NCBI RefSeq assembly: GCF_033115175.1
Contig: NC_084834.1
Coordinates: 11,195,294-11,259,293, forward strand
From: Lepus europaeus
Taxonomy: Eukaryota; Chordata; Mammalia; Lagomorpha; Leporidae
Direction of reading: 5' to 3'
DNA length: 64,000 bases
The first letter of the stretch is position 1. Each line of letters opens with the position of its first letter. The notes under the pieces were generated by a model, which was not told the origin of the DNA, made no database searches, and saw only the letters and a program-made list of their open reading frames with translations. The position numbers were made by a program, and so were the translations under genes. Shown one piece after another: positions 45,477-55,473 of this stretch.

Positions 45477-45539
45477 AAGATAGATTTATTTATTTATTTA
45501 TTTATTTATTTTACATGCTGTTAAAATATGCTATATGCA

Positions 45540-45795
45540 GGGCCCGTGTTGTGGTGTAGCAGGTAAAGCTGCCACCTACGATGCCGGCATCCCCTATGAG
45601 CACAGGTTCGTGTCCCAGCCGCCCCACTTCTGATCCAGTTCTCTGCTAATGGCCTGGGAAAGGCAGCAGAAGATGGCCCAAGTGTTTGGGCCCCTGCCAC
45701 CCTCGTGAGAGATCTGGATAAAGCTCCTGGCCCTTGGCTTTGGCCTGGCCCATCCCTGGCCATTGTGACTTTCAAATAAATCAATCTTTTTTTTG
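45540..45795 (+). repeat. CSINE lacking the CT-rich block
   Basis: GGGCCCGTGTTGTGGTGTAG head. The body jumps from GGCCATTGTGACT to TTTCAAATAAATCAATC. Confidence 0.88.
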
Positions 45796-45799
45796 TCAT

Positions 45800-46808
45800 C
45801 TGACCATTCTTGTAACCAACGCCCAAATTAAGAGCCAAGTGATTACTAGCACTCTGAGAGTCCTCACTGTCCTCCCCTCTCTGCTTCTCATTTGCAATTG
45901 TGAAAAGGAGTATATCATCACCCCCATGGCACGGGTCAGTGAAGCAGTATTTATCACGAGGTACCAAATGTGGTGACAGCCCCACGGCTATTATCCTTTC
46001 TCTGTATCTTAACTACCACAGACAAGAGAAAACACAGTCTTTGTCTTTTGTGGCCTGGATTATTTCACTTAGCATAATGATCTCCAGTTGCATCCATTTT
46101 GATGCAAAAGACAGGCTTTCATGCTTTTTCATGGCTGAGTCGTATTCCGTCTTGTATAAATACCACTTTCTCTTTATTCAGTCATCAGCTGTTGGGCATC
46201 TGGGTTGAGTCCATGTCTTCGCTGTTGTGAACTGAGCTGCTGTAAACATGGGGGTGCAGATAATGCATATGCTGATTTCCTTTTCTTTGAGTAATAGCCC
46301 AGGAATGGGTGGCCGGGTCACATGGTAGATCTGTTTTCAGGTTTCTGAGGAATCTCCATACTGTCTTCCACAATGGCTGTACCAGTTTGCATTCCCACAA
46401 ACAGTGGACTAGGGTACCCTTCTCCCCACATCCTCACCAGCATTTATTGTTTGTAGATTTCTGTATGAGAGTCAGTCTAACGGGGGTGAGGTGAAGCCTC
46501 ATTGTGGTTTTGGTTTGCATTTCCCTGAAGGCTAGTGATCCTGAGCATTTTTTCATGTGTCTGTTGGCCATTTGGATTTCCTTTCTTGAAAAATGTCTGT
46601 TCAGGTCCTTTGCGTGTGTCTTGACGAGGTTGTTTGTTGGGTAGTTATTGAGTTTCTTGAGCTCTTTACAGACTGTGGATATTAATCCTTTATCAGTTGC
46701 CTGGTTTGCAAATCTTTCCTCCCATTCTGTAGGTTGCCCCTTCCCTTTGCTGAGTGTTTCTTTTGCAGTGCAGAAGCTTCTCTGTTTGCTGGAACCCCGC
46801 TTGTTCAT
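45800..46808 (-). repeat. LINE-1 3' region and ORF2 end, minus sense
   Basis: CACTTAGCATAATGATCTCC, CATGGCTGAGTCGTATTCC, GGATTGAGTCCATGTCTTCG-type block, ACAATGGCTGTACCAGTTTGC, TTGGTTTGCATTTCCCTG, ATTAATCCTTTATCAGTTGCC, TGTTCATTTTGGCCTCGATTG. A relatively young L1M/L1P-like fragment, dead in all frames. Confidence 0.8.
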
Positions 46809-47010
46809 TTTGGCCTCGATTGCCAGTGGATGAGGGTACCTTTTTCTGCACATCCTCACCAGCACTTATTGTTTCTTGATTTTTGGATGAAAGCCATTCT
46901 TCCTGGGGTGAGCTGAAACCTCAGTGTGGTTTTCTTTGCATTTCCCTGATGGCTAGTGATCCCGAGCGTTTTTTCACATGTCTGTTGACCGTTTGCAGTT
47001 CGTTCATCGT
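46809..47010 (-). repeat. Second LINE-1 copy of the 46409-46573 segment
   Basis: From GTGGATGAGGGTACC the sequence steps back about 420 bp in L1 coordinates and repeats CACATCCTCACCAGCA, TTTGCATTTCCCTGATGG and TTTTTCACATGTCTGTTG with about 15 percent difference. Confidence 0.75.
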
Positions 47011-47834
47011 GTGAAAAAGCACAGCAGGCCCCATAGTGCCTGTGTCCTGTCCCGGTGCCGTGGCCTGCATCCAGCTCCTGAGGGAGGGCGATTTCCTGCC
47101 CTGCAGATGGGACACCGGTTCCACTTTGTTCCATCCTCTCCGTCCCTCCAGCAGCCTCACCACGGAGCGCTTCAAGGCAGAGGCCCGCTTAGAACACAGA
47201 GGGTCTTTTCCCGTTGCTAGTGCTCACAAGACAAACAGCAGTTTGTTGTAGAAACAGCGACGGATGAGCCAGCATGTGTTACAGTGGAGGAGCCTGACAG
47301 CTTGGAAACCAGGCCAGACCGGGAAGCCGGTTGGAAAACCTCAGCCCAGATGTTGTCTATGAACTCTTTGTTCCCCACAATGCATCCGAGACGCTGCACG
47401 CCTTTGCATCCTGCAGCCAGCCAGCCGTCCGAGCAGACGTGCTGCAGCCGGGCCGGGGAGTCGCAGGCTGGCCCCGTGTGCCCCCTCACCTCAAAGAACC
47501 TCAGCGTCTCCCCTGAATCTTCCCATCTCTACCCAGGAGTGCTGTTACCTGCTTTGCCCCTGCATTATTGTTTTCCTGACTTCCTGGAAGGAGATGAACA
47601 CACACTAGGCACACACATTGTCTCTCCCGGTCTCCATGGCAACCTGTGTGTTGGGCATCATGGTGGTTACTGGGGAAACGGGCCATAGCAGGTGCAGTCT
47701 GACCCCAGGCGCGTGTCTCCCTCTCTCCTACAGACTCCTAAATGGAGCTGGGAGAAAAATGAGGGGTTTGATTCTGTATGCTGCCCTTTTGCAGTGGCAC
47801 TTGTAGAAAGCACCATTTGAAAACCTGCTAGCAC
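47011..47834. other. Intron 2, no feature recognised
   Basis: Unique-looking GC-moderate sequence. Confidence 0.5.
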
Positions 47835-47991
47835 TTTTTAAGTTTTTATTTTAATTGTGGTCAGATACGCATATCATGAAAGTTATCGCTTTGAGGGGTA
47901 CAGTTCAGGAGTGTTGAGTGTGTTGATGTTGTTCATATGGCAAGATTGAAACTCCAGGGGCAGACTTTGGTGTGGTGGGTAAGATGCTACA

Positions 47992-48128
47992 TTGTGGCAT
48001 AAGGGATTAAGCCACTGCTTGGGACTCCCAGCATCCCTTAGGGGTGCTAGTTTGAGTCTTGGCTGCTCCACTCCTTTTTTCTTTTTAAAAAATATTTATT
48101 TGAAAGAGTAACACAGAGAGAAAGAGAA

Positions 48129-48168
<40 letters not shown>

Positions 48169-48690
48169 TTCCATCTGCTGGTTCACTCCACAAGTGGCTG
48201 CAATGGTTGGAGCTGAACTGATCCGAAACCAGGAGCCAGGAGCTTCTTCCAGGTCTTCCACACTGGTGCAGGGGCCCAAGCACTTGGGCCATCTGTATTG
48301 CTTTCCCAGGCCACAGCAGAGAGCTTGATCAGAAGAGGAGCAGCTGGGATTGGAACTGGCACCCATATGGGATGCCGGCACTGCAGGTGGTGGCTTGTAC
48401 CAGCTATGCCACAGCACCAGCTCTCGCTGTTCCACTCCTTATTCAGCTCACTGCTATTGGGGCCAGGAAAGCAGCGGAAGATGGTGCAGGTATCTGGACC
48501 CCTGCACCCACATGGAAGACCTGAAAGAAGCTACTGGCTCCTGGCTTTGGCCTGGCTCAGCTACAGCTGTTGCAGCCAACTGGGGAGTGAACCATTGGAT
48601 GAAAGATATCCCTCTCCCCACCCCCATTCTCCACCTCCTCCTCTTCTCTGTAACTCTGCCTTTCAAATACATAAATAAATATTAAAAGAA
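47992..48690 (+). repeat. Second CSINE of the nest (47992-48076 plus 48426-48690)
   Basis: Starts ATTGTGGCATAAGGGATTAAG, is interrupted after GCTGCTCCACTCCTT, resumes GCTGTTCCACTCCTTATTC and ends ACATAAATAAATATTAAAAG. Confidence 0.85.
48077..48425 (-). repeat. Third CSINE of the nest, reversed, full length
   Basis: The target duplication GCTGCTCCACTCCTT (48062-48076) and GCTGTTCCACTCCTT (48426-48440) shows it entered the second SINE. A 38-base GA run lies within. Confidence 0.93.
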
Positions 48691-49015
48691 GGCCGGCGCT
48701 GTGGCTTAACAGGCTAATCCTCCGCCTGCGGCGCTGGCACACCGGGTTCTAGTCTCGGTTGGGGCACCGGATTCTATCCCAGTTGCCCCTCTTCCAGGCC
48801 AGCTCTCTGCTATGGCCTGGGAAGGCAGTGGAGGATGGCCCAAGTCCTTGGGCCCTTTACCCGCATGGGAGACCAGGAGAAGCTCCTGACTCCTGGCTTC
48901 GGATCAGTGAGATGTGCCGGCCGCAGCGGCCATTGGAGGGTGAACCAGCGGCAAAAAGGAAGACCTTTCTCTCTATCTCTCTCTCACTGTCCACTCTGCC
49001 TGTCAAAAAAAAAAA
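48691..49015 (+). repeat. Fourth CSINE of the nest, young type
   Basis: Inserted in the A-tail of the second SINE: ATATTAAAAGAA (48679-48690) recurs at 49017. Head GGCCGGCGCTGTGGCTTAAC. Confidence 0.95.
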
Positions 49016-50214
49016 ATATTAAAAGAAAAAAAAAAGATGTTACTTGGGCTACCCACATCCCATACTGGAGTGTCTGGGTTCAAATGCCAGCTCTGTTCCC
49101 AGTTTTAACTCTCTGCTAGCGGACATCTTGGGAAGTAGCAAGAGACGGCTCAAGTACCTGGGCCCCTGCCACCCGTGTGGGAGACCCAGATGGAGTTCTT
49201 GGCTCCTGGCTTCAGCCTGGCCCAGCTCCAGCTGTTGCAAGTATTTGGAGAGTGACCCAGTGGCTGGGAGATCTGTCTCTCTGCCTTTCTAATAAATACA
49301 TATGTTTTTTAAAAAACTCTGAAACATAGTTCCCCTTAGGCAGCAATTCCCCATTTCCCGCCACCCTTCAGCCCTATAACCCCCCCCCTTCTACTCTGCT
49401 TCTATTGGACTTATCTAGACACCTCATAGAAGTGGAAGCATCGAAGCATTTGTCTTTTCTATGTGGCTTGCTTCACTTAGCATAAGGTCCTCGTGATTGA
49501 CGCATGCTGTAGTGTGCGTTGGAGTTGTCTTGCAGGTTCGTTGTATGTGTATAGCACAGTCTGGACACCCGGCTGCTTCTGCCTCTTGGCTGTCATCAGT
49601 ACCGCTGCTGTGAGCATGGTTGTGTAGGTATCTCCTGGAGATCCTCCTCCTGATTCTTTGGGCCATGTACTCAGAATTGCTGGATCATTATGGGAGTTTT
49701 AGTTTTCATTTTTGGGGCGCCCCCTACTGTTTCCCATAGCAACTGCACCCTTTTACGTTTCTGCCAACAGTGGGTCACAGTTCTGTTTTCTGACATCCTT
49801 GCCTGCACTTGCTCTTTTCTGTCTTTTTTTTTTATGGTAGCCACCCCAGTGGTGCGAGGTGGTCTCTCATTGTGGCGAAGCCTCCCGCACTTTGCACACT
49901 GAATTCTCTACTTAGTGAACATGAGGAGGTGAGCAGGGTCGCACAGCATGAAGCGGTGGCTGGCTGACTGGGTGCAGCGGGGCTGTCTCACCAGAGGAAG
50001 TGAGAATGCCGGGGAATGGAAGCCCCAGCTTCTGGGTTGGGGGCACAGAGCCACAGCCTGGCAGAGCAAGGAGATGACACCCCTGGAAACCCTGGAATTC
50101 TGCAAACCCTCCATGACAGGGTGGCTTAGCTTTTCCCCAAGGGGTGGAAGTTCAGCTTCAGCTGCCATGACCGTGAGACTGGCTTATGACACAGGCAGTA
50201 CAACGACATAACCT

Positions 50215-50400
50215 TCGTCAGCGCCATCACGGCCATTTTTTGAGTACCATGCCACATAATCTCTCTCACCTGCACCACACACTTCTGCAAGGCAGGGGTC
50301 CCTGTTGTCCCCACTTCTCTTATGAGAAAAGGCAGCTTACAAGGGATCCAAACCCTGCACAAGGTGACCGAACCAGGATCCAAACCCAGGGTAGAGTGCA
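50215..50400 (+). repeat. MIR-type relic upstream of exon 3
   Basis: TTTGAGTACCATGCCACATAATC, CCCACTTCTCTTATGAGAAAAG and GGATCCAAACCCAGGGTAG follow the MIR order. Confidence 0.6.
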
Positions 50401-50672
50401 AAGCCCCTGTCTCTCCATTGACCTTCCAGGGTGAGGGGAGAAGGCAGTTTCTTCCTGCTATGTTCATTCTACCCCAAACCCCCAATCACACCCGCTGCCT
50501 GCTCTGGCGAGGGAACCAGACAGCCCCCGTGTGCAAGATCTGAGATAATACGCATGCCGCCCACAGCTGCCAGAATTAGGGGAACAAGGTCTCTTTCCAT
50601 GTGTGACCCGGGTGTCCCCAAGGACGCACACCTGCCCTGACATGGCTCTCAGTGTCTCTCCGCTTCTTCCAG

Positions 50673-50848
50673 GGCCCATCTGGCTGGACAACGTCTACTG
50701 CACCGGGAAGGAGGCCACCCTCGCGGCCTGCACCTCCAACGGCTGGGGTGTCACCGACTGCAAGCACACGGAAGACGTTGGGGTGGTGTGCAGTGACAAG
50801 AGGATTCCTGGGTTCAAATTCGACAATTCGGTGTTCAACCAGATAGAG
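50673..50848 (+). CDS. LOXL2: LOXL2 exon 3: second half of SRCR domain 1
   Basis: This exon encodes residues 122-180, with two bases completing Gly122 followed by 58 full codons. It supplies PIWLDNVYC, the [19 protein letters not shown] core and GVVC, with Cys131, Cys141, Cys151 and Cys161. Together with Cys87 and Cys100 this gives the six cysteines of a group A SRCR domain. The domain ends near residue 161, and [10 protein letters not shown] starts the linker to SRCR domain 2. The exon ends in phase 0 after Glu180 (NQIE), where LOXL2 normally continues into an Asn-Leu-Asn segment. The following sequence GCAAGT is a GC donor; no in-phase GT donor lies nearby. The intact frame and cysteine spacing argue for a functional gene. 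Confidence 0.95.
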
Positions 50849-50854
50849 GCAAGT
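50849..50854 (+). promoter_or_regulatory. GC-type 5' splice site of intron 3 (AG|GCAAGT)
   Basis: The exon/intron boundary reads ATAGAG|GCAAGT. Except for C at +2 it matches the donor consensus perfectly, which is how functional GC-AG donors typically look. The nearest GT downstream (AA|GTCCTG, 50853-50854) is a poor donor and would add four bases, shifting the frame. The assignment follows from where LOXL2 homology ends. Confidence 0.8.
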
Positions 50855-50914
50855 CCTGTGCTCTTGGTCGGTGACCCCTCCTGGGAGCAATTTTCTTCTT
50901 CCATGTGGATTTCC

Positions 50915-50936
50915 ATGTGTGTGTGTGTGTGTGTGT
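50915..50936. repeat. (GT)n close to the intron 3 donor
   Basis: About eleven GT units, 66 bp after the GC donor. Confidence 0.9.
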
Positions 50937-51261
50937 CCTGAGGAGGGGGACCCAACCCAATCGGATTAGAGAAAGATTTCGGGACAAAAGGAGGTAACGG
51001 TGGAGAATGGGTGTCCCAGGCCTGGAGAGCAGCCTGAACAGAGACCCCGAGGTGCAGGGGTGTGCAGGCTGGAGCTGAGTCAGGTGTGCGTCTGGGAGTA
51101 GCGTGGACGGACACCAGGAGGATGGGCGGGAGACACCTGCCCTGTACTTGGGAGCTGGTCGTCTGGGTTGGAAACATGTCTTGGCTGTTACTTGCTGCAT
51201 AGCAAATTGCGCCTGGAGTTTTGCAGCTCCTAATAACAAAGCGTGTATTATCTCACTGCTC

Positions 51262-51640
51262 TGGCTTGATATGATTTGGGTCCCAATCTCATGGTGAACT
51301 TAAAGCCCCAAGGTCGTAAATGAATGGTACTAAGGTGGGTGCAGACTTGACCCAATTATGGTGTTTAGGTGGTCCTTGGGTCACTGGGGCGCACCCTCGG
51401 CAGGTGGTTCTCAGCAGAGGAGTGTTATAAAAGCCTGAGACGAGCCCAGCCACTCTCTACTTCCTGGCTCACCACATTCCTTCCCCCACACACCACTTTC
51501 CACCATTGCCACCATGCTCAGAGGCCAAACCGACGGGGCCACCTGATCTTGAACTTGAGTCTCAAGATTTGTGAGCAAACTAACGTATAAAGTCAGTTTT
51601 CTCAGGTATTACATTGTAGTAACAGAAAGCTAACACATTG
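51262..51640 (+). mobile_element. MaLR-like solo LTR
   Basis: TTGATATGATTTGGGTCCC start, CCAATTATGGTGTTTAGG, TGGCTCACCACATTCC, CCACCATTGCCACCATGC and CAGGTATTACATTGTAGTAAC end. Same family as the split LTR at 4806-5684. No internal viral genes. Confidence 0.7.
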
Positions 51641-54600
51641 CACACAGTTCTGAGCCCCAGGGCCAGGCGTGGCCTAGCTCATCCATTCTGCTTGAAGTTT
51701 CTCCCAAAGCTGCAGCCAAACTGTGGACGAGGACCAGGGGATTCCTTCCTTGGCTCTAGTGGCAGTCGGCTCGCTGGACACTCCTGCTAGCTGTTGCCTG
51801 GAGCCCACCACTCTTCTCTGTGTGGCCTCTCCGTAGGCTGCCTGGGGGTTTACAGGACATGGTACTTGTGTGTCCCCAAGCAAATGACCCAAAAGCAAGA
51901 GGGAAGGAGCACCAGCCGGAAGGTGCAGTCCTCCATAGCCTAACCCCAGGCTGATAGAGCATCCCTTCTGCTGTGTTCCTTTGGCCACACGGAGACCAAC
52001 CCCAGCGCCATGTGGGCGGGGGCATGTGACACCAGGGTCTGTACACAGATGGTGGAGGTCCTTGGGAGCCATCCCGGAGGCTGGTGACCACTGGGCAGCT
52101 GTCCCCAAATCTAGCCCTGACCCACTGGGTCCCAATTGCCCGCTCAGGGGGTTGGATCATTTCCTTCCAGATCCCGCTTAAGGCTGAGACATCGCCAGCC
52201 TGACCGAGCCAGGATTCAGAAGTGACCCCAAGGCCCGTGACCGTCCTTGGGCATGTGTGGTTCTGATTCGGGTTGAGCTTTTTGACAATCCAGTTAATGA
52301 ACACGTGTTGCACTACTCTTGCGTGTCGTTAGGTGGGGCTTAGGGCGGGAGGAGCCAGCAGCTAAGAGCCCCAACCTCCAGGACCTCGTCGGGTGTCACC
52401 CCCCAGGGCTGTGGGATCTGGAGCAAACCCAGGCCTTCGCCGTGTTTTGGCCTCCAGCTCACCCCAGCACTCAGGGCTGAGAAAGGTGACTTGAAGTGGC
52501 CGTGTTTGGGCCCCACAGAGTCGTCTGTCTGTCCTGTCATGACTCACCCGCCCTGCTCTTTCCACACACGTTCCTAGAGCGCACGGAATACACTGGGAAC
52601 TTGTCCAAGCCTGCGCCGTCGCGTGGGGTGGGATTTCCAGCCTTCCCCCAGCTGGCAGGGCGAGACCCCTGGTGGTCGACAGTCTCCAGGGGCTGCTGTT
52701 TAATTCATGGTCGCGCGAGAGAGTGTCGGAGAGCCTTGTACTTTATTTAGTGTTCCCGACACCGATGACAGCTGTGCTTCATCAGGAAGTTTGTTATTGG
52801 TGGGAGGAGTTGTCCAATCCACTTCCGCAAAATGCCCACTGTTGGTCACTCGTCTGCAATGGTTAGCACCCCCTTCTACACGGTGTCTCTCCCCTCTCCC
52901 GTGAGATTTGGGTGGTCCCTAGAGAGCAGGGCTGTGCTTTATCCATCACTGTTTCCAGTGGGTACAGCTCTGGGTACCAAATGGGAGCAAGACTTGGTTC
53001 TCCCTAGAAAGGCAAATGAGAGATCAGTGTCCCCTTAGCTGGAGGAGCTCCCAGGTACAATGGTAAACTTACACAGTGGTGGGAAGCACATAGCAGCAAG
53101 TGGCTCCTTCGCACTGCCCTTCATGACTGTCGATGGCTTCTTGAATGGGTCTGGGTTGAGCCTGCAGCTCCAGGACGACCCACCTGGATGCACCTTTAGC
53201 CACAAGGATACAGCCGTCAAGCGAAACTCGGGCTTCCTGGCATCACTGGTGGCCTGAGTAGACCAGTGTGCCTGTGGGTTAGAGCTGAGAAAAAGGCGAT
53301 TCACTGCCACCAGAAGACAAATATCATCCTGGAAAAAGGATTCGAGGGGCCTTTCACTGGCTAATGTTTATTAGAGACCTACTGTGTGTTAGTTCCATGG
53401 CAATAAGATGGGCATCTAAGTGGAATATGCACAGGAATTTGGGGGACAAATATGTTGGCAAGGACTTCCTTATTCCCAAAGAGCTGAGATACCTCGATAG
53501 GAAAGCTTTGCGCCCACCTTTATTCTGCACGTTTGTTGGGTGCCTGCTGCACCTACACACACTGTGGTCTGGGCCCATGGCCCTCTGACCTGTGAGGACC
53601 TGCAGTGAGCCTTGCGGGAAGCCAAGGGTGTGGGCCTTGATGACTGTGCAATAACCCAGACAGGGGAGACACTGGGGTTAAAGGGCCAGAGGACAGTCCC
53701 AGCCTCGCACACGCTGCATGTCCCTCGCAGGTCACCCTCTGGCCGTCACTCAGCGCTGAGGTCACCACAAGCCAGGGTGGAGCTTGCTCTTCCAGCCACA
53801 GATGCAGATGAGCAGTCTCCCACGCCTTCTTCCCTTTGGCATTTGCGGACGCCAAGGGCATGGGAGGGCCCGACAGAACGTCTGGGGAGCTTTGTGAGTT
53901 TCCAGAGATTCTCGCACCCAGGGCTCCATGGCTGAAACTCCTGCTTACTGCAGTGCTGGCCTGATTGGGGGGGAAGGGGAGCCATTATGGCATCTACAGG
54001 GGATAGCTGTGGGATGCTGAGCGTGATCGTGTAATCGCCTGTGTCCCTGGTTGGAGTTGCAGAGCCAATCCTCTTGGCTAGGGAAATGCTCCCTGTTGGG
54101 TTTTTGTGGACAGGAGGAAGAGCTGTAGCTTCGGTGGACCTGCAGTCAGCTCTCGATATGAAGTGGGAACTAAGTCATGTGAACCCAGCGGGGGGTCCCT
54201 AGGGACGTACCTAGAGCTCTCTGCTCCTACCTCATCAGGCAGGAATTGGCGTGGAGATTGAAATGTGCACTGATAAAATGCACAGGGCATAGAAACTAGG
54301 AGAGATTGCTGGGGCAGAGACGTGCGGCATGAAGATGAGAAAAACCCCGGGAGGTTGAATTAATAGGCTCAAACCATAGCTTGTTAGGGACGAATATAAG
54401 ATCCTATATCATAGGGTGGGGTAGGGGACGGGGTGGGAACAGTCACAAGGGTATAGGCTACAGAGAGAGAGATGGAAGAGCCTCGGTTATCTTTTGAAAG
54501 TGGTGGTGGTGGGGGATCTCTGAGGAGGCATTGATGGATTTATGCTAAAGACCCAGTATAGGCGAGAGTGTGGGATGGCTGTTACAGAAGTGAATGAAGT

Positions 54601-55445
54601 GGTTAGACTGAGAGGAGAACGCTTTCCCTAAACTTGCTGGGGTATGGACCAGTAACCGAGGGCAGGGTTCAGTCCTGGATTCAGCTTGCAAGTAGGTCAT
54701 CCAGTGGAGGGGCCAGCAGGTTGGACACATGTCCAGAAACCATGTCACCAGAGGAGCTAAAGGGACGTTGTCAAGAAAAGAGCTGTGAGAGACAAGATGA
54801 GCTTCTTCGAATATTTGAAATACAGTCCTTCCTCCCTACAGGAGTGAGAAGCTCGAGATCTGTGTCTGTCCCTTAGAAAACATGGCCCAGAATTTGCATG
54901 CCACCTGTACCCTTCTCCCATACACGCCAAGACGTCTCTGGATGCCTTGTCTTACCTTATCTTACCTGTGGGGCATATGGTTCCTACACTGCGTTGTTCA
55001 GGGACTAACAACAGGAAAAGCCTCTGTGCTTGCTCCATATGGACCATTCTTCCCCCTCCTCTTTTTGATCTGCGGTCGGCAGAACCTGCAGGTGCAGAAC
55101 CTGTGGCTATGGAGGGCTGGCTGCACCACCGCAGAGAAGAATGTTGGTAATTCATTCCAGCTCCCAGAGCTGGGGCACGGGAGAGGGAGGTAGACTTCAG
55201 CTCACTGGAAGCCCCACAGAGCACTGGTCTCCCCTTGCAGGAGGGGTGCTCTCCTTGTCACTGGAGGAGTTCAGGCAGGAACTGGGGGGACCGATTGCCT
55301 GGAATATTGTGCTGGGATCCCCACGTGGAGGAGGAAGTGGGATTATGTGATTGCCAAGTTCTCAGATTCCTTGTTCCTCAGCACCTGTGAAAACACACCC
55401 ATCACATGTTGGGATGGCTTTTGGCAGTGTGCATCTTGTGTCACG
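51641..55445. other. Intron 3, SINE-free unique-looking sequence
   Basis: No gene recognised. A MIR-type motif at 53362-53400 (TTATTAGAGACCTACTGTGTG) is the only clear repeat. Open frames up to 185 residues on the minus strand near 52 kb have no known domain. Confidence 0.5.
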
Positions 55446-55449
55446 CATG

Positions 55450-55473
55450 CACACACACACGCACACACACACA
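55450..55473. repeat. (CA)n microsatellite
   Basis: About twelve CA units with one G interruption. Confidence 0.9.

Larger units (their letters stand above)
47957..49311 (+). repeat. Outer old CSINE of the nest (47957-47991 plus 49034-49311)
   Basis: Head GGGGCAGACTTTGGTGTGG stops at AAGATGCTAC (47991). The body resumes after the inserts at AAGATGTTACTTGGGCTACC and runs to TTCTAATAAATACATATG. The AGATGCTAC/AGATGTTAC pair is the duplication made by the first insert. Confidence 0.82.
47835..49885 (-). repeat. Old LINE-1 3' region hosting a four-SINE nest
   Basis: Left part 47835-47956 (TTTTATTTTAATTGTGGTCAG, TACAGTTCAGGAGTGTTGAG). Right part 49312-49885 (GTGGCTTGCTTCACTTAGC, GCTTCTGCCTCTTGGCTGTC, CATTATGGGAGTTTTAG, GTGGTCTCTCATTGTGG). 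Removing the four SINEs restores one minus-sense L1M 3' end. Confidence 0.75.
40348..50672 (+). other. LOXL2 intron 2 (10.3 kb)
   Basis: A GT-AG intron: donor GTAAAA, acceptor CTTCTTCCAG. It is dense in CSINEs between 40.8 and 49.3 kb and contains minus-strand L1 sequence at 45.8-47.0 and 47.8-49.9 kb. The last 700 bp before exon 3 hold a MIR relic and otherwise unique sequence. No exon is recognised inside it. Confidence 0.88.

Noticed and set aside
50849..50941. Extension of exon 3 through [11 protein letters not shown] to the stop at 50939
   Set aside because: Homology to LOXL2 ends exactly at a consensus GC donor; a readthrough end would give a truncated protein with no known counterpart.
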